DNA from: CAITJF01 sp032654645
GTDB lineage: Bacteria; Pseudomonadota; Gammaproteobacteria; Burkholderiales; Gallionellaceae
Assembly: GCA_032654645.1 (NCBI GenBank)
Contig: JAULAW010000015.1
Span: forward strand, 310,001-374,000
Length of the DNA: 64,000 nucleotides
Direction of reading: 5' to 3'
A model generated the notes under the pieces. That model made no database searches and had not been told where the DNA came from. It worked only from the letters and a program-made list of their open reading frames with translations. This document shows positions 55,231 to 62,919 of this stretch, in pieces (within the stretch, counting starts at the first letter, position 1; the number at the start of each line of letters is the position of its first letter). Both the position numbers and the translations under genes were made by a program.

Positions 55231-56613
55231 TCAGTAAGCATGGCGATCCTTGAATACCAACATCACCGTACGAAATATGATCCACAAGTCGAGGTAAAGC
55301 GACCAGTTCCGGAGATAGTCAAGGTCGTACTCGATGCGTTTTTCCATCTTTTCCAGAGTTTCGGTCTCGCCTCGCAAACCATTGACCTGCGCCCACCCGG
55401 TAATGCCGGGCTTGACCTTATGGCGCACCATGTAGCTTTTGATCAATTTACGGTATGCCTCGTTGTGCGCAACCGCGTGGGGGCGTGGGCCCACAATGCT
55501 CATGCTGCCCTGTAACACATTGATGAACTGCGGGAGCTCGTCCAGTGATGTCCTGCGTATAAAAGCGCCAAACGGGGTTATGCGTGTGTCATTTTTTTGC
55601 GCCTGTGGCACGTCAGGCCCGTCCTCACACACTGTCATGGAACGAAACTTGTAGACGACGATATCCTTGCCGTCCAGCCCATAGCGGCGCTGGCGAAACA
55701 GTACAGGCCCGGGAGAACTTCGCTTGACCCCGATAGCCACCGCCAGCATCAATGGCAAGATCAGAATCAAAATCAGTGAGGCAAGGATGATGTCGCTTAA
55801 CCGCTTGACCAAGCCGCTGGTTCCAAGGAAGGGTGTTTCGCAAATGGCGAGCATGGGGATGCCATGCAGCATGTCAACCCTGGCCTGAATCAAGTCGTGA
55901 ATAAATACGTCCGGCAGGAAATATATGGAAGTCGTGGTGTCGCGCAATTCGTCCAACAACCGCATAATACGCGGGTGGGATGACATCGGCAGCGTGATGT
56001 AAATGCTCTCGATTGGATTGGCCTTGCAATATTCGGCAACCGCCGTCATCTTGCCCAGCATCGGGGCAAAATCTGTAATGTCAAAGCGCGGTGGATCACG
56101 GTCATCGAAGAAGCCCACAATTTCAATCGGGCTCATATTGTCATTTTTAATCGCCAGCATCAATTTCTGTGACAGCAAAGTTGCACCGACCACGATAGCC
56201 TTTGTTTTGTTTACCCGTAACAGTTTGATGCGCCCGGCAAACCTCTTCAACAGGATGCATGTCGTAAATACCGCCACCGGCATGATGAATAACCAAAGCA
56301 AGATGACATTGATGGGGAACATGGACAGCGTCCCCGTGCCAAGCCCTAGCAGCACCAGCAAGCAGGCATGAATCACCCATGAGCTTGCGATCTGGCGGGA
56401 AAAGCGCACAGATGTCGTTGTGGGCCATTCACCTGGAAATGTAATCACGAAAATCAGCAAAGCGAAGAGGGAGTAACGGTAGTCAATCACCTCATCATTG
56501 AAATAGGCAACCACAAACAGGGTAACTATCGATACCAAAGGCTCGATAAAATGTTTTATCAGCGATGAAAGAGACTGATTGCCTTGGCTTAGCTGTGGAA
56601 ATGAGGACGGCAT
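55231..56613 (-). CDS. Undecaprenyl-phosphate sugar phosphotransferase (WcaJ/EpsE type)
   Basis: The 460-residue polyprenyl-phosphate hexose-1-phosphate transferase starts exopolysaccharide repeat-unit synthesis by loading a sugar, usually glucose, on undecaprenyl phosphate. It has about four N-terminal membrane helices, a central nucleotide-binding-like region (KAIVVGATLLSQKLM) and the catalytic C-terminal domain. That domain reads GPVLFRQRRYGLDGK, YKFRSMTV, RRTSLDELPQF, GSMSIVGPRP and VKPGITGWAQVNGLRG. The VanZ-like gene lies 29 bases downstream. PEP-CTERM proteins nearby suggest secretion into an extracellular matrix. Confidence 0.88.
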   Translation of the reverse strand: MPSSFPQLSQGNQSLSSLIKHFIEPLVSIVTLFVVAYFNDEVIDYRYSLFALLIFVITFPGEWPTTTSVRFSRQIASSWVIHACLLVLLGLGTGTLSMFPINVILLWLFIMPVAVFTTCILLKRFAGRIKLLRVNKTKAIVVGATLLSQKLMLAIKNDNMSPIEIVGFFDDRDPPRFDITDFAPMLGKMTAVAEYCKANPIESIYITLPMSSHPRIMRLLDELRDTTTSIYFLPDVFIHDLIQARVDMLHGIPMLAICETPFLGTSGLVKRLSDIILASLILILILPLMLAVAIGVKRSSPGPVLFRQRRYGLDGKDIVVYKFRSMTVCEDGPDVPQAQKNDTRITPFGAFIRRTSLDELPQFINVLQGSMSIVGPRPHAVAHNEAYRKLIKSYMVRHKVKPGITGWAQVNGLRGETETLEKMEKRIEYDLDYLRNWSLYLDLWIIFRTVMLVFKDRHAY

Positions 56614-56815
56614 CTGAATAACAAGCGATCTTTTGTTCCAATTTTTTATTTTATTGCAAATTCAAGTTTGAAGTGCAACTGTTAATGGTGTCTTCCCGTA
56701 TTGCTCCATTTTCTGGTGAATAGTGCAATATCGCAGTGCGTGCTATATCGGTCCTGCGAATTATTTTTGAAATGGAATTACGCAGGCGTATAGAGGTAAT
56801 GGGAAATTGGCGCAC

Positions 56816-56842
56816 AAAAAAAGCGGGGGCCGCAGCCCCCGT
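56816..56842 (-). terminator. Terminator after the second PEP-CTERM gene
   Basis: On the minus strand CGGGGGC and GCCCCCG form a 7-bp stem with a TGCG loop and are followed by CTTTTTTTG. It lies 28 bases after the gene's stop at 56871. Confidence 0.8.
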
Positions 56843-56870
56843 CCCAATTGGATTTTGATTTGAACCTGAA

Positions 56871-57401
56871 CTACGCGTAAAGGTTTTTCCGGCGGCGTGC
56901 GGTGAACCCCAACAAGCCCAAACCCGCCAACAGCATGGCATAGGTTTCCGGTTCGGGGACGGCTGATATTTGCAGTGAACTTTGTGAAAAATCATTCATA
57001 TTGGCCAAATACGTACTATCAAACCCGAATGTGAGCGTGCCTGAGAACGATGGTCCGAGGTTGTAAATCCCGGAAGTTACCCAACTGGTCATATCTGCGA
57101 GAGTTATCTGCGCCCCGCCATTTATTGACACGTAACTCGTTTCGTACCAACTTTCCCATGAGTTCCAGGACATGGGAGTTTGGGAAGCGAAAAGCCATTG
57201 AAAGCCACTGATGTTCGAAACATTCATTGTCAGCGTTGATAAACCATCGCCGGATAGAGTCGCGAGGCTCGGGGTGACCGATACAGTACCGGTTTTTGTT
57301 ATCGAGGGTGAAGTAAAATCCAAGACTGCGGCATGAACTGCGCCAGTCGCAAATATGGCGGAAAGCGCCAGGGCAACTGTTAGTTTTTTTAGTTTTTTCA
57401 T
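56871..57401 (-). CDS. PEP-CTERM sorting-domain protein
   Basis: The 176-residue secreted protein has a signal peptide (MKKLKKLTVALALSAIFATGAVHA) written here by its start MKKLKKLTVALALS. The mature part is rich in Ser, Thr and Trp. The C-terminal sorting signal is VPEPETYAMLLAGLGLLGF followed by TARRRKNLYA. It would be processed by an exosortase, which is not encoded in this window. The ATG at 57401 has GGAGG 6 bases upstream. Its terminal region is nearly identical to that of the partial gene at the window start, hinting at a paralogous family. Confidence 0.9.
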   Translation of the reverse strand: MKKLKKLTVALALSAIFATGAVHAAVLDFTSPSITKTGTVSVTPSLATLSGDGLSTLTMNVSNISGFQWLFASQTPMSWNSWESWYETSYVSINGGAQITLADMTSWVTSGIYNLGPSFSGTLTFGFDSTYLANMNDFSQSSLQISAVPEPETYAMLLAGLGLLGFTARRRKNLYA

Positions 57402-57700
57402 TGAAGCCTCCAATTGGTTTGATTAAAGCTACCGTTCATCTCTTTCGCAATAGCGATCAAAGGGCTGCGTTCGTATTGACGGGCAACATCAAAGATTTTT
57501 TAGCCCTACTTTTTCGACGACCGCAGCTTATTACTCAACCGGAGTTACCACAATAGTCCATTCGGACTAATGGGCTATTGGAACTTATTTTGGATTTCAA
57601 CAGGGCACAATACCGCGCAAGCAGAACTAAAAAATTTCGCAGCGCCGCATAGATGTGATACGTAAGCAAGAAAACGAAGTTTCAGTGTGGGTAACCTTTT

Positions 57701-57763
57701 AACGTGAACGTCGCGAAGCGACACCTCATCACTCTCCCCCATTGGGGGAGAGGTAGGAGAGAT
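57701..57763. repeat. 63-base repeat copy 1 (AACGTGAACGTCGCGAAGCG)
   Basis: This 63-base stretch is nearly identical to 62718-62780. It combines AACGTGAACGTCGCGAAGCG, CACCTCATCACTCTCCCC and a palindrome ending GGGAGAGGTAGGAGAGAT. It lies in the gene-free region 57414-58110. Confidence 0.8.
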
Positions 57764-57825
57764 AACCAGCCACTCAGTTGCCGTCTTTGGGCAACCTAGT
57801 GGAATGGTTAGTAGTTCCATCAGGG

Positions 57826-57877
57826 AACGGACACGGCGGCGTTAATTTTCTGTGGTGGCACTGCCGCCATGTCCGTT
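57826..57877. repeat. Inverted repeat in the pycA upstream region
   Basis: The arms AACGGACACGGCGGC (57826-57840) and GCCGCCATGTCCGTT (57863-57877) pair over 15 bases with one mismatch around a 22-base loop. The surrounding 57414-58110 holds no gene, only this and other repeats. Confidence 0.75.
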
Positions 57878-57927
57878 AGGTTGGCCGAAACTAATTTTTT
57901 CCGCAACGCAGTAGTTTTACCAGTAGT

Positions 57928-57967
57928 GCCATCAGTTGGGATGAAATGTGGATTTTTAGGGGTGCCC
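57928..57967. repeat. Direct repeat copy 2 (CCATCAGTTGGGATGAAATG)
   Basis: This is the second copy of the motif seen at 52624-52665 ahead of galE. The two share GGGATGAAATGT and GATTTTTAG. It lies about 145 bases before the pycA start. Confidence 0.6.
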
Positions 57968-58110
57968 TAAAGGCATTTAGCAGGATTTCCATTGAGCACA
58001 GCAGGACGATGCCGCTATAATGCCGCATTCGAAATTCAAGGCAGCGGCTCACAGAATCATGCACCAAATTATCATCCAGCCGGGTATTCAAAAGTATTCA
58101 GGGCTAATTC

Positions 58111-59529
58111 GTGATTAACAAAATACTCGTCGCCAACCGTGGGGAGATTGCTGTCCGCATTGTGCGCGCCTGCTCGGAAATGGGCATCAAGTCGGTCGCC
58201 ATCTACACCGATGCCGACCGCCATGCGCTGCACGTAAAAAAAGCGGACGAGGCTTACCACATCGGCTCCGAACCGGTCGCCGGCTATCTTAACGCACACA
58301 ACATCGTCAATATAGCTGTTACCTCGGGGTGCGATGCGCTGCACCCGGGCTATGGCTTCCTTTCGGAGAATCCTGAGCTGGCAGAAATTTGCGCACGCCG
58401 TGACATCAAGTTCATCGGCCCGAATGCGGATGTCATCCGCCAGATGGGCGACAAAGTCCAGGCGCGCAACGCCATGATAGCCGCCGGCATTCCGTGTGTG
58501 CCGGGCAGCGACGGCAACCTCGCCGATGTTGAAGAGGCGCGTGCGCTGGCAAGCAAAATCGGCTACCCCATCATGCTCAAGGCCACCAATGGAGGCGGCG
58601 GGCGCGGCATCCGCCGCTGCGACAGCGATAAAGATCTGATCAGCAATTATGAGCGGGTAATTTCGGAAGCCAGCAAGGCTTTTGGCCAGCCTGAGGTCTT
58701 TCTGGAAAGGTGCGTGGTCAACCCGAAGCACATCGAAGTGCAGGTGCTGGGCGACAGCCAGGGCAACATTATCCATTTGTTTGAGCGCGATTGTTCCATC
58801 CAGCGCCGCAACCAGAAACTGATCGAGATTGCGCCCTCGCCGCAGATTACCCAGGCGCAGCGCGATTACATCGGCAGTCTGGGCGTCAAAGCTGCACGCG
58901 CCGTAGGCTATGAAAACGCGGGAACCGTCGAATTCCTGCTCGACCAGGATAACAATTTCTATTTCATGGAAATGAACACCCGCATCCAGGTTGAACACAC
59001 CGTGACGGAAACCATTACCGGCATCGATATCGTGCAGGAACAGATTCGCATCGCAGATGGCCTCGAACTGCAATACAAGCAGGAAGACGTCAGGTTTCGC
59101 GGCTATGCCATGGAGTTTCGTATCAATGCGGAAGACCCCAAGAATGGCTTTTTGCCGAGTTTTGGCAAGATCACCCGTTACTATGCGCCGGGCGGCCCCG
59201 GCGTGCGCATTGATGCCGCCATGTTCAGCGGCTACGTCATCCCGCCCTATTTCGACTCGATGTGCGCCAAGCTCACCGTCTGGGCGCTCACTTGGGAAGG
59301 AGTCGTCGAACGCGGCCGTCGGGCGCTTGGCGACATGGCAATTTATGGCGTCAAGACGACCATACCGTATTACCAGGAAATCCTGCAGCACCCCGATTTC
59401 AGGAATGCGGATTTCAACACCGGGTTTGTGGAGTCCCATCCAGAGTTGATCAACTACACCACCAAAATTCCGCCGGAACTGAGGGCAGCTGTGATTTCAG
59501 CCGTCATAGCGGCGCACGAAGGCATCTGA
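58111..59529 (+). CDS. pycA: Pyruvate carboxylase subunit A (biotin carboxylase)
   Basis: The 472-residue biotin carboxylase carboxylates biotin using ATP and bicarbonate. Landmarks are LVANRGEIAVRIVRACSEMG, HPGYGFLSENPELAE, the glycine-rich ATP loop MLKATNGGGGRGIR, NPKHIEVQVLGD and EMNTRIQVEHTVTE. It starts at GTG. The downstream gene supplies the carboxyltransferase and biotin domains, so the pair forms a two-subunit pyruvate carboxylase. Acetyl-CoA carboxylase AccC is the main alternative, but the neighbour argues against it. Confidence 0.9.
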   Translation: MINKILVANRGEIAVRIVRACSEMGIKSVAIYTDADRHALHVKKADEAYHIGSEPVAGYLNAHNIVNIAVTSGCDALHPGYGFLSENPELAEICARRDIKFIGPNADVIRQMGDKVQARNAMIAAGIPCVPGSDGNLADVEEARALASKIGYPIMLKATNGGGGRGIRRCDSDKDLISNYERVISEASKAFGQPEVFLERCVVNPKHIEVQVLGDSQGNIIHLFERDCSIQRRNQKLIEIAPSPQITQAQRDYIGSLGVKAARAVGYENAGTVEFLLDQDNNFYFMEMNTRIQVEHTVTETITGIDIVQEQIRIADGLELQYKQEDVRFRGYAMEFRINAEDPKNGFLPSFGKITRYYAPGGPGVRIDAAMFSGYVIPPYFDSMCAKLTVWALTWEGVVERGRRALGDMAIYGVKTTIPYYQEILQHPDFRNADFNTGFVESHPELINYTTKIPPELRAAVISAVIAAHEGI

Positions 59530-59556
59530 TTTAAAACTTGAGCAACCGTTAATACC

Positions 59557-61392
59557 ATGGCAAAAACTCTTATTTCCGAACTGGTTCTGCGCGACGGCCA
59601 TCAATCCGTGATCGCAACACGCATGCGCACCGATGACATGCTGCCCATCTGTCCCAAGCTGGATAACATCGGTTTCTGGTCGGTGGAAGCGTGGGGAGGA
59701 GCAACCTTCGACTCCTGCGTGCGCTTCCTGAAAGAAGATCCGTGGGAACGCCTCAAGAAATTGCGCAAGGCATTGCCCAACAGCCGCATTCAGATGCTGC
59801 TGCGCGGCCAGAATCTGCTCGGCTACCGGCATTACTCCGATGATGTGGTGCGCGCATTTGTCGGCAAGTCTGCGGACAACGGCATAGACGTGTTCCGTAT
59901 TTTTGATGCGATGAACGACCTGCGCAATTTGCGCGTCTCCGTCGAAGCGGTAAAAAAATCCGGTAAACACGCCGAAGGCTGCATCAGCTATACCACCAGC
60001 CCGGTACACGGCATTCCCCAGTTCGTCGAGCTGGCGCGCGAACTGGAAGCCATGGGCTGCGATACCATCTGCATCAAGGATATGGCCGGGCTGCTCACCC
60101 CATACAAAACCTCCGAGTTGGTGGCGGCAATACGCGCCGCCGTCAGCCTGCCCATCCACCTGCACAGCCATTCCACTTCGGGCTTGTCTGCCATGTGTTT
60201 CCTCAAGGCCGTGGAAGCGGGGGCGACCATGCTGGATACATGCAACTCTTCTTTTGGCGAGGGCGCCAGCCATTCCTCGACCGAGAGTATTGTTGCCGCG
60301 CTGCAAGGCACCCCATACGACACCGGCCTCAACCTTGCCGCGTTGCAGGAAATTACCGCCTATTTCTACGAAGTGCGCCAGAAGTACTGGCAGTTCGAGA
60401 GCGCCTACACCGGCGTGGACACGCGCGTGCTGGTAAACCATGTGCCGGGCGGCATGATTTCCAACCTGTCCAACCAGCTCAAGGAATTGGGCGCGCTCAA
60501 CCGCATGAATGAGGTGTTGGCCGAAATACCGCGTGTGCGCGAAGACCTGGGTTATCCGCCCCTGGTTACGCCGACCTCGCAAATCGTCGGCTCACAGGCC
60601 GTCATGAACATACTGACCGGCGCACGCTACAAATCGGTCACCAATGAAGTCAAGAATTATCTGCTCGGACACTACGGCAAGGCGCCGGGCAAGGTCAACG
60701 AACAAATCAAGAAACTTGCGGTAGGCGACGCGGAAGTCGTAACCTGCCGCCCGGCGGATCTGCTGGAAGACGAGATGAACAAGCTCAAGATCGAGTGCGA
60801 AAACCTGGCCAAGAGCGACGAAGATGTTCTCACCTACGCCATGTTTCCGGACCTGGCAAAAACCTTTTTGCAGGAGCGCAACGCCAACACGCTCAAGCCC
60901 GAACCCTTGTTGCCCAAGGAAGCCGCTACCACTTCATCCGAACGTTACGCTCCCAACGAATTCAAGGTAACGCTGCACGGCGAAACTTTCCATATCAATC
61001 TCACCGGCAGCGGGCACCGCGGAGAAACGCGCCGCCCGTTCTATGTTTCCGTGGACGGCATTTCGGAAGAAGTCATGGTCGAAACCCTGAATGAAATCGA
61101 GGTTTCCGGCGGAACGGGCAACGGCAAGAAAAAATCTGCCGCATTAACTTCCGGTTCAGGCCGCCCGCAACCCACCCACCAAGGCTGCGTGGCGACTGCC
61201 ATGCCCGGCACCATAGTCGCCGTCAAGGTCAAGGCCGGAGACAAGGTCGAAGCGGGAGATGGTGTGCTGGTAATCGAAGCCATGAAAATGGAAAATGAAA
61301 TCCAGGCGCCCATAAGCGGCATTGTAATCGGCGTCCATGTCAAAAAGGGCGACAGCGTGGCGCCGGACGAGACACTGGTCGAGATCCAATAA
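59557..61392 (+). CDS. pycB: Pyruvate carboxylase subunit B (carboxyltransferase-biotin carrier; OadA-like)
   Basis: The 611-residue protein has a pyruvate carboxyltransferase domain (ELVLRDGHQS, KDMAGLLTP, metal ligands in HLHSHSTSG), a PycA-like conserved domain and a C-terminal biotinyl domain with the biotin lysine in VIEAMKMENEIQAP. It resembles the alpha subunit of oxaloacetate decarboxylase. No beta or gamma sodium-pump subunits are nearby, and pycA lies 27 bases upstream, so anaplerotic pyruvate carboxylation is the likely role. Confidence 0.9.
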   Translation: MAKTLISELVLRDGHQSVIATRMRTDDMLPICPKLDNIGFWSVEAWGGATFDSCVRFLKEDPWERLKKLRKALPNSRIQMLLRGQNLLGYRHYSDDVVRAFVGKSADNGIDVFRIFDAMNDLRNLRVSVEAVKKSGKHAEGCISYTTSPVHGIPQFVELARELEAMGCDTICIKDMAGLLTPYKTSELVAAIRAAVSLPIHLHSHSTSGLSAMCFLKAVEAGATMLDTCNSSFGEGASHSSTESIVAALQGTPYDTGLNLAALQEITAYFYEVRQKYWQFESAYTGVDTRVLVNHVPGGMISNLSNQLKELGALNRMNEVLAEIPRVREDLGYPPLVTPTSQIVGSQAVMNILTGARYKSVTNEVKNYLLGHYGKAPGKVNEQIKKLAVGDAEVVTCRPADLLEDEMNKLKIECENLAKSDEDVLTYAMFPDLAKTFLQERNANTLKPEPLLPKEAATTSSERYAPNEFKVTLHGETFHINLTGSGHRGETRRPFYVSVDGISEEVMVETLNEIEVSGGTGNGKKKSAALTSGSGRPQPTHQGCVATAMPGTIVAVKVKAGDKVEAGDGVLVIEAMKMENEIQAPISGIVIGVHVKKGDSVAPDETLVEIQ

Positions 61393-61427
61393 ATCCGGAT
61401 TATCCATTAGGGAAACACGGCTTAATT

Positions 61428-61495
61428 CGTCATCCCCGCGTAGGCGGGGATCCGGTGCCTTTATTTAACTGGGTTCCCGCCTTCGCGGGAACGAC
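61428..61495. repeat. Paired palindromes after pycB
   Basis: Two hairpins, GTCATCCCCGC..GCGGGGAT (61429 on) and GGTTCCCGCC..GCGGGAACGAC (to 61495), are related to the GTCATTCCCGC repeats at 14959 and 22638. They could also serve to stabilise or end the pyc transcript. Confidence 0.7.
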
Positions 61496-61563
61496 AAAAC
61501 CGAATAAATCTGCGCTTCTTTAGGATCGAAGCGCCGTTGTCCGAAAACTTTTGGCCGGGCACA

Positions 61564-61621
61564 CGTAGGAGCGCAGCTTGCTGCGCGATGATCAAACATC
61601 GCCCGATAAATCGTGCTCCTA
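61564..61621. repeat. REP-like palindrome GTAGGAGCGCAGC
   Basis: The outer arms GTAGGAGC (61564-61571) and GTGCTCCTAC (61612-61621) are inverted copies. A smaller hairpin (GCGATG..CATCGC, 61584-61601) lies inside. The start resembles REP sequences known from pseudomonads. It fills the gap before the HpcH/HpaI-type gene. Confidence 0.7.
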
Positions 61622-61707
61622 CGCCGAAGATGTTGGCTTCATAAATCTTAATGAACAATCTTGGATAAATCCGGACGAACCAGAGGCGCAGGAATAGGAC
61701 GTCGTAA

Positions 61708-62712
61708 ATGAATAACCACCTCCACCCATCCGAAGTGCTTTACACGGGCAGCCGACCATTCCCGCCGCTTGCCGCTTGCGAGCATTTTGCCGGCAGCGAG
61801 AAGCTGATAAAGAAGGCGCTCCAGATTCAAACCGAATCATCGGTCGATGAGCGGCCTGTTTTCGACATCACCGCCGATTGCGAGGACGGCGCTCCCGCAG
61901 GTATGGAACGGGAACATGCGGCGATGATCGCCGCGTTGATCCAGTCCGGCGACAACCGATTTGGCCGCATCGGAGCACGCATCCATGATGTTAGCCACCC
62001 ATTCTGGCGCGACGAACTGCAAGCCATCATCAGCCTGGCCGGGCAGCGCGTGGCTTATATCGTATTGCCCAAACCGGAAAATGCCGGCGATGTCCTGACG
62101 CAGATCACTGCGCTCGACGAACTGAGAAACCGCTGCGGCATTGCCCGCGAGATTCCCGTCCATGTACTGATCGAAACGCCCGGCGCGCTGCATGAGGTAT
62201 GGGAGATTGCCCGCCTGCCACATGTCGAGACACTCGACTTCGGCCTCATGGATTTCGTCTCCGCGCATCACGGGGCCATCCCCGCAGCCGCCATGCGTTC
62301 GCCCGGCCAGTTCAACCATGCGCTGGTCGTGCGCGCCAAGTGCGCGATTGCCGCCGCCGCGCTGGGCAACGGCATCGTGCCCAGCCATAACGTCACCACC
62401 GAAATACGCGACCCCAGTGTGGTGCGGGAAGACGCGCGCCGCGCCCGGCAGGAACTTGGCTTTCTGCGCATGTGGAGCATCCACCCGGGCCAGATACAGC
62501 CCATCGTCGAAGCCATGCGCCCGGATTTTGCCGAGGTCAACGAGGCCGCCACCCTGCTGATCGCCGCCCAGGATGCGGCGTGGGGACCTATCCAGCTGGA
62601 AGGCAAACTGCATGACCGCGCTTCCTACCGCTACTATTGGGAACTCCTGCAACGCGCATACTCGACTGGAATGGACATACCGGCCGATGCCCGCCACCGT
62701 TTTTTTTCATGA
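61708..62712 (+). CDS. HpcH/HpaI aldolase / citrate lyase beta-like protein
   Basis: The 334-residue TIM-barrel protein has the family's acidic metal-binding features: DITADCEDGAPAGMEREHAAM, RIGARIHDVSHPF, IPVHVLIETPGALHEVWE and LDFGLMDFVSAHHG. Members act as lyases on acyl-CoA substrates such as malyl-CoA, citramalyl-CoA or citryl-CoA. The specific substrate is not deducible. Location after pycAB suggests C3/C4 organic acid metabolism. The start ATG at 61708 gives a complete family N-terminus. Confidence 0.8.
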   Translation: MNNHLHPSEVLYTGSRPFPPLAACEHFAGSEKLIKKALQIQTESSVDERPVFDITADCEDGAPAGMEREHAAMIAALIQSGDNRFGRIGARIHDVSHPFWRDELQAIISLAGQRVAYIVLPKPENAGDVLTQITALDELRNRCGIAREIPVHVLIETPGALHEVWEIARLPHVETLDFGLMDFVSAHHGAIPAAAMRSPGQFNHALVVRAKCAIAAAALGNGIVPSHNVTTEIRDPSVVREDARRARQELGFLRMWSIHPGQIQPIVEAMRPDFAEVNEAATLLIAAQDAAWGPIQLEGKLHDRASYRYYWELLQRAYSTGMDIPADARHRFFS

Positions 62713-62717
62713 TATTT

Positions 62718-62780
62718 AACGTGAACGTCGCGAAGCGGCACCTCATCACTCTCCCCCTCGGGGGGAGAGGTAGGAGAGAT
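62718..62780. repeat. 63-base repeat copy 2
   Basis: This copy is the same length as 57701-57763 and differs at only a handful of positions, mainly in the loop of the CTCCCC..GGGGAG palindrome. It starts 6 bases after the HpcH/HpaI-type gene. The rest of the spacer to 62919 holds a further GGGTGCAGGCGGGAATCCAG fragment related to the CATTCCCGC palindromes. Confidence 0.8.
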
Positions 62781-62919
62781 GGAACGGGCGCGGCGGCGTA
62801 CCCCTTGCGGGTGCAGGCGGGAATCCAGTTGATTGAAAAGTTCCGGCGCAGCGAACCAACATGAAACACGCCCTCAGCAAATTGAGAAATTGAAATACAC
62901 AATTCTTGAATAACCTGCC

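Noticed and set aside
58072..59439. A 455-codon minus-strand open frame opposite pycA
   Set aside because: pycA is conserved over its whole length on the plus strand; the antisense frame has no recognisable motif.
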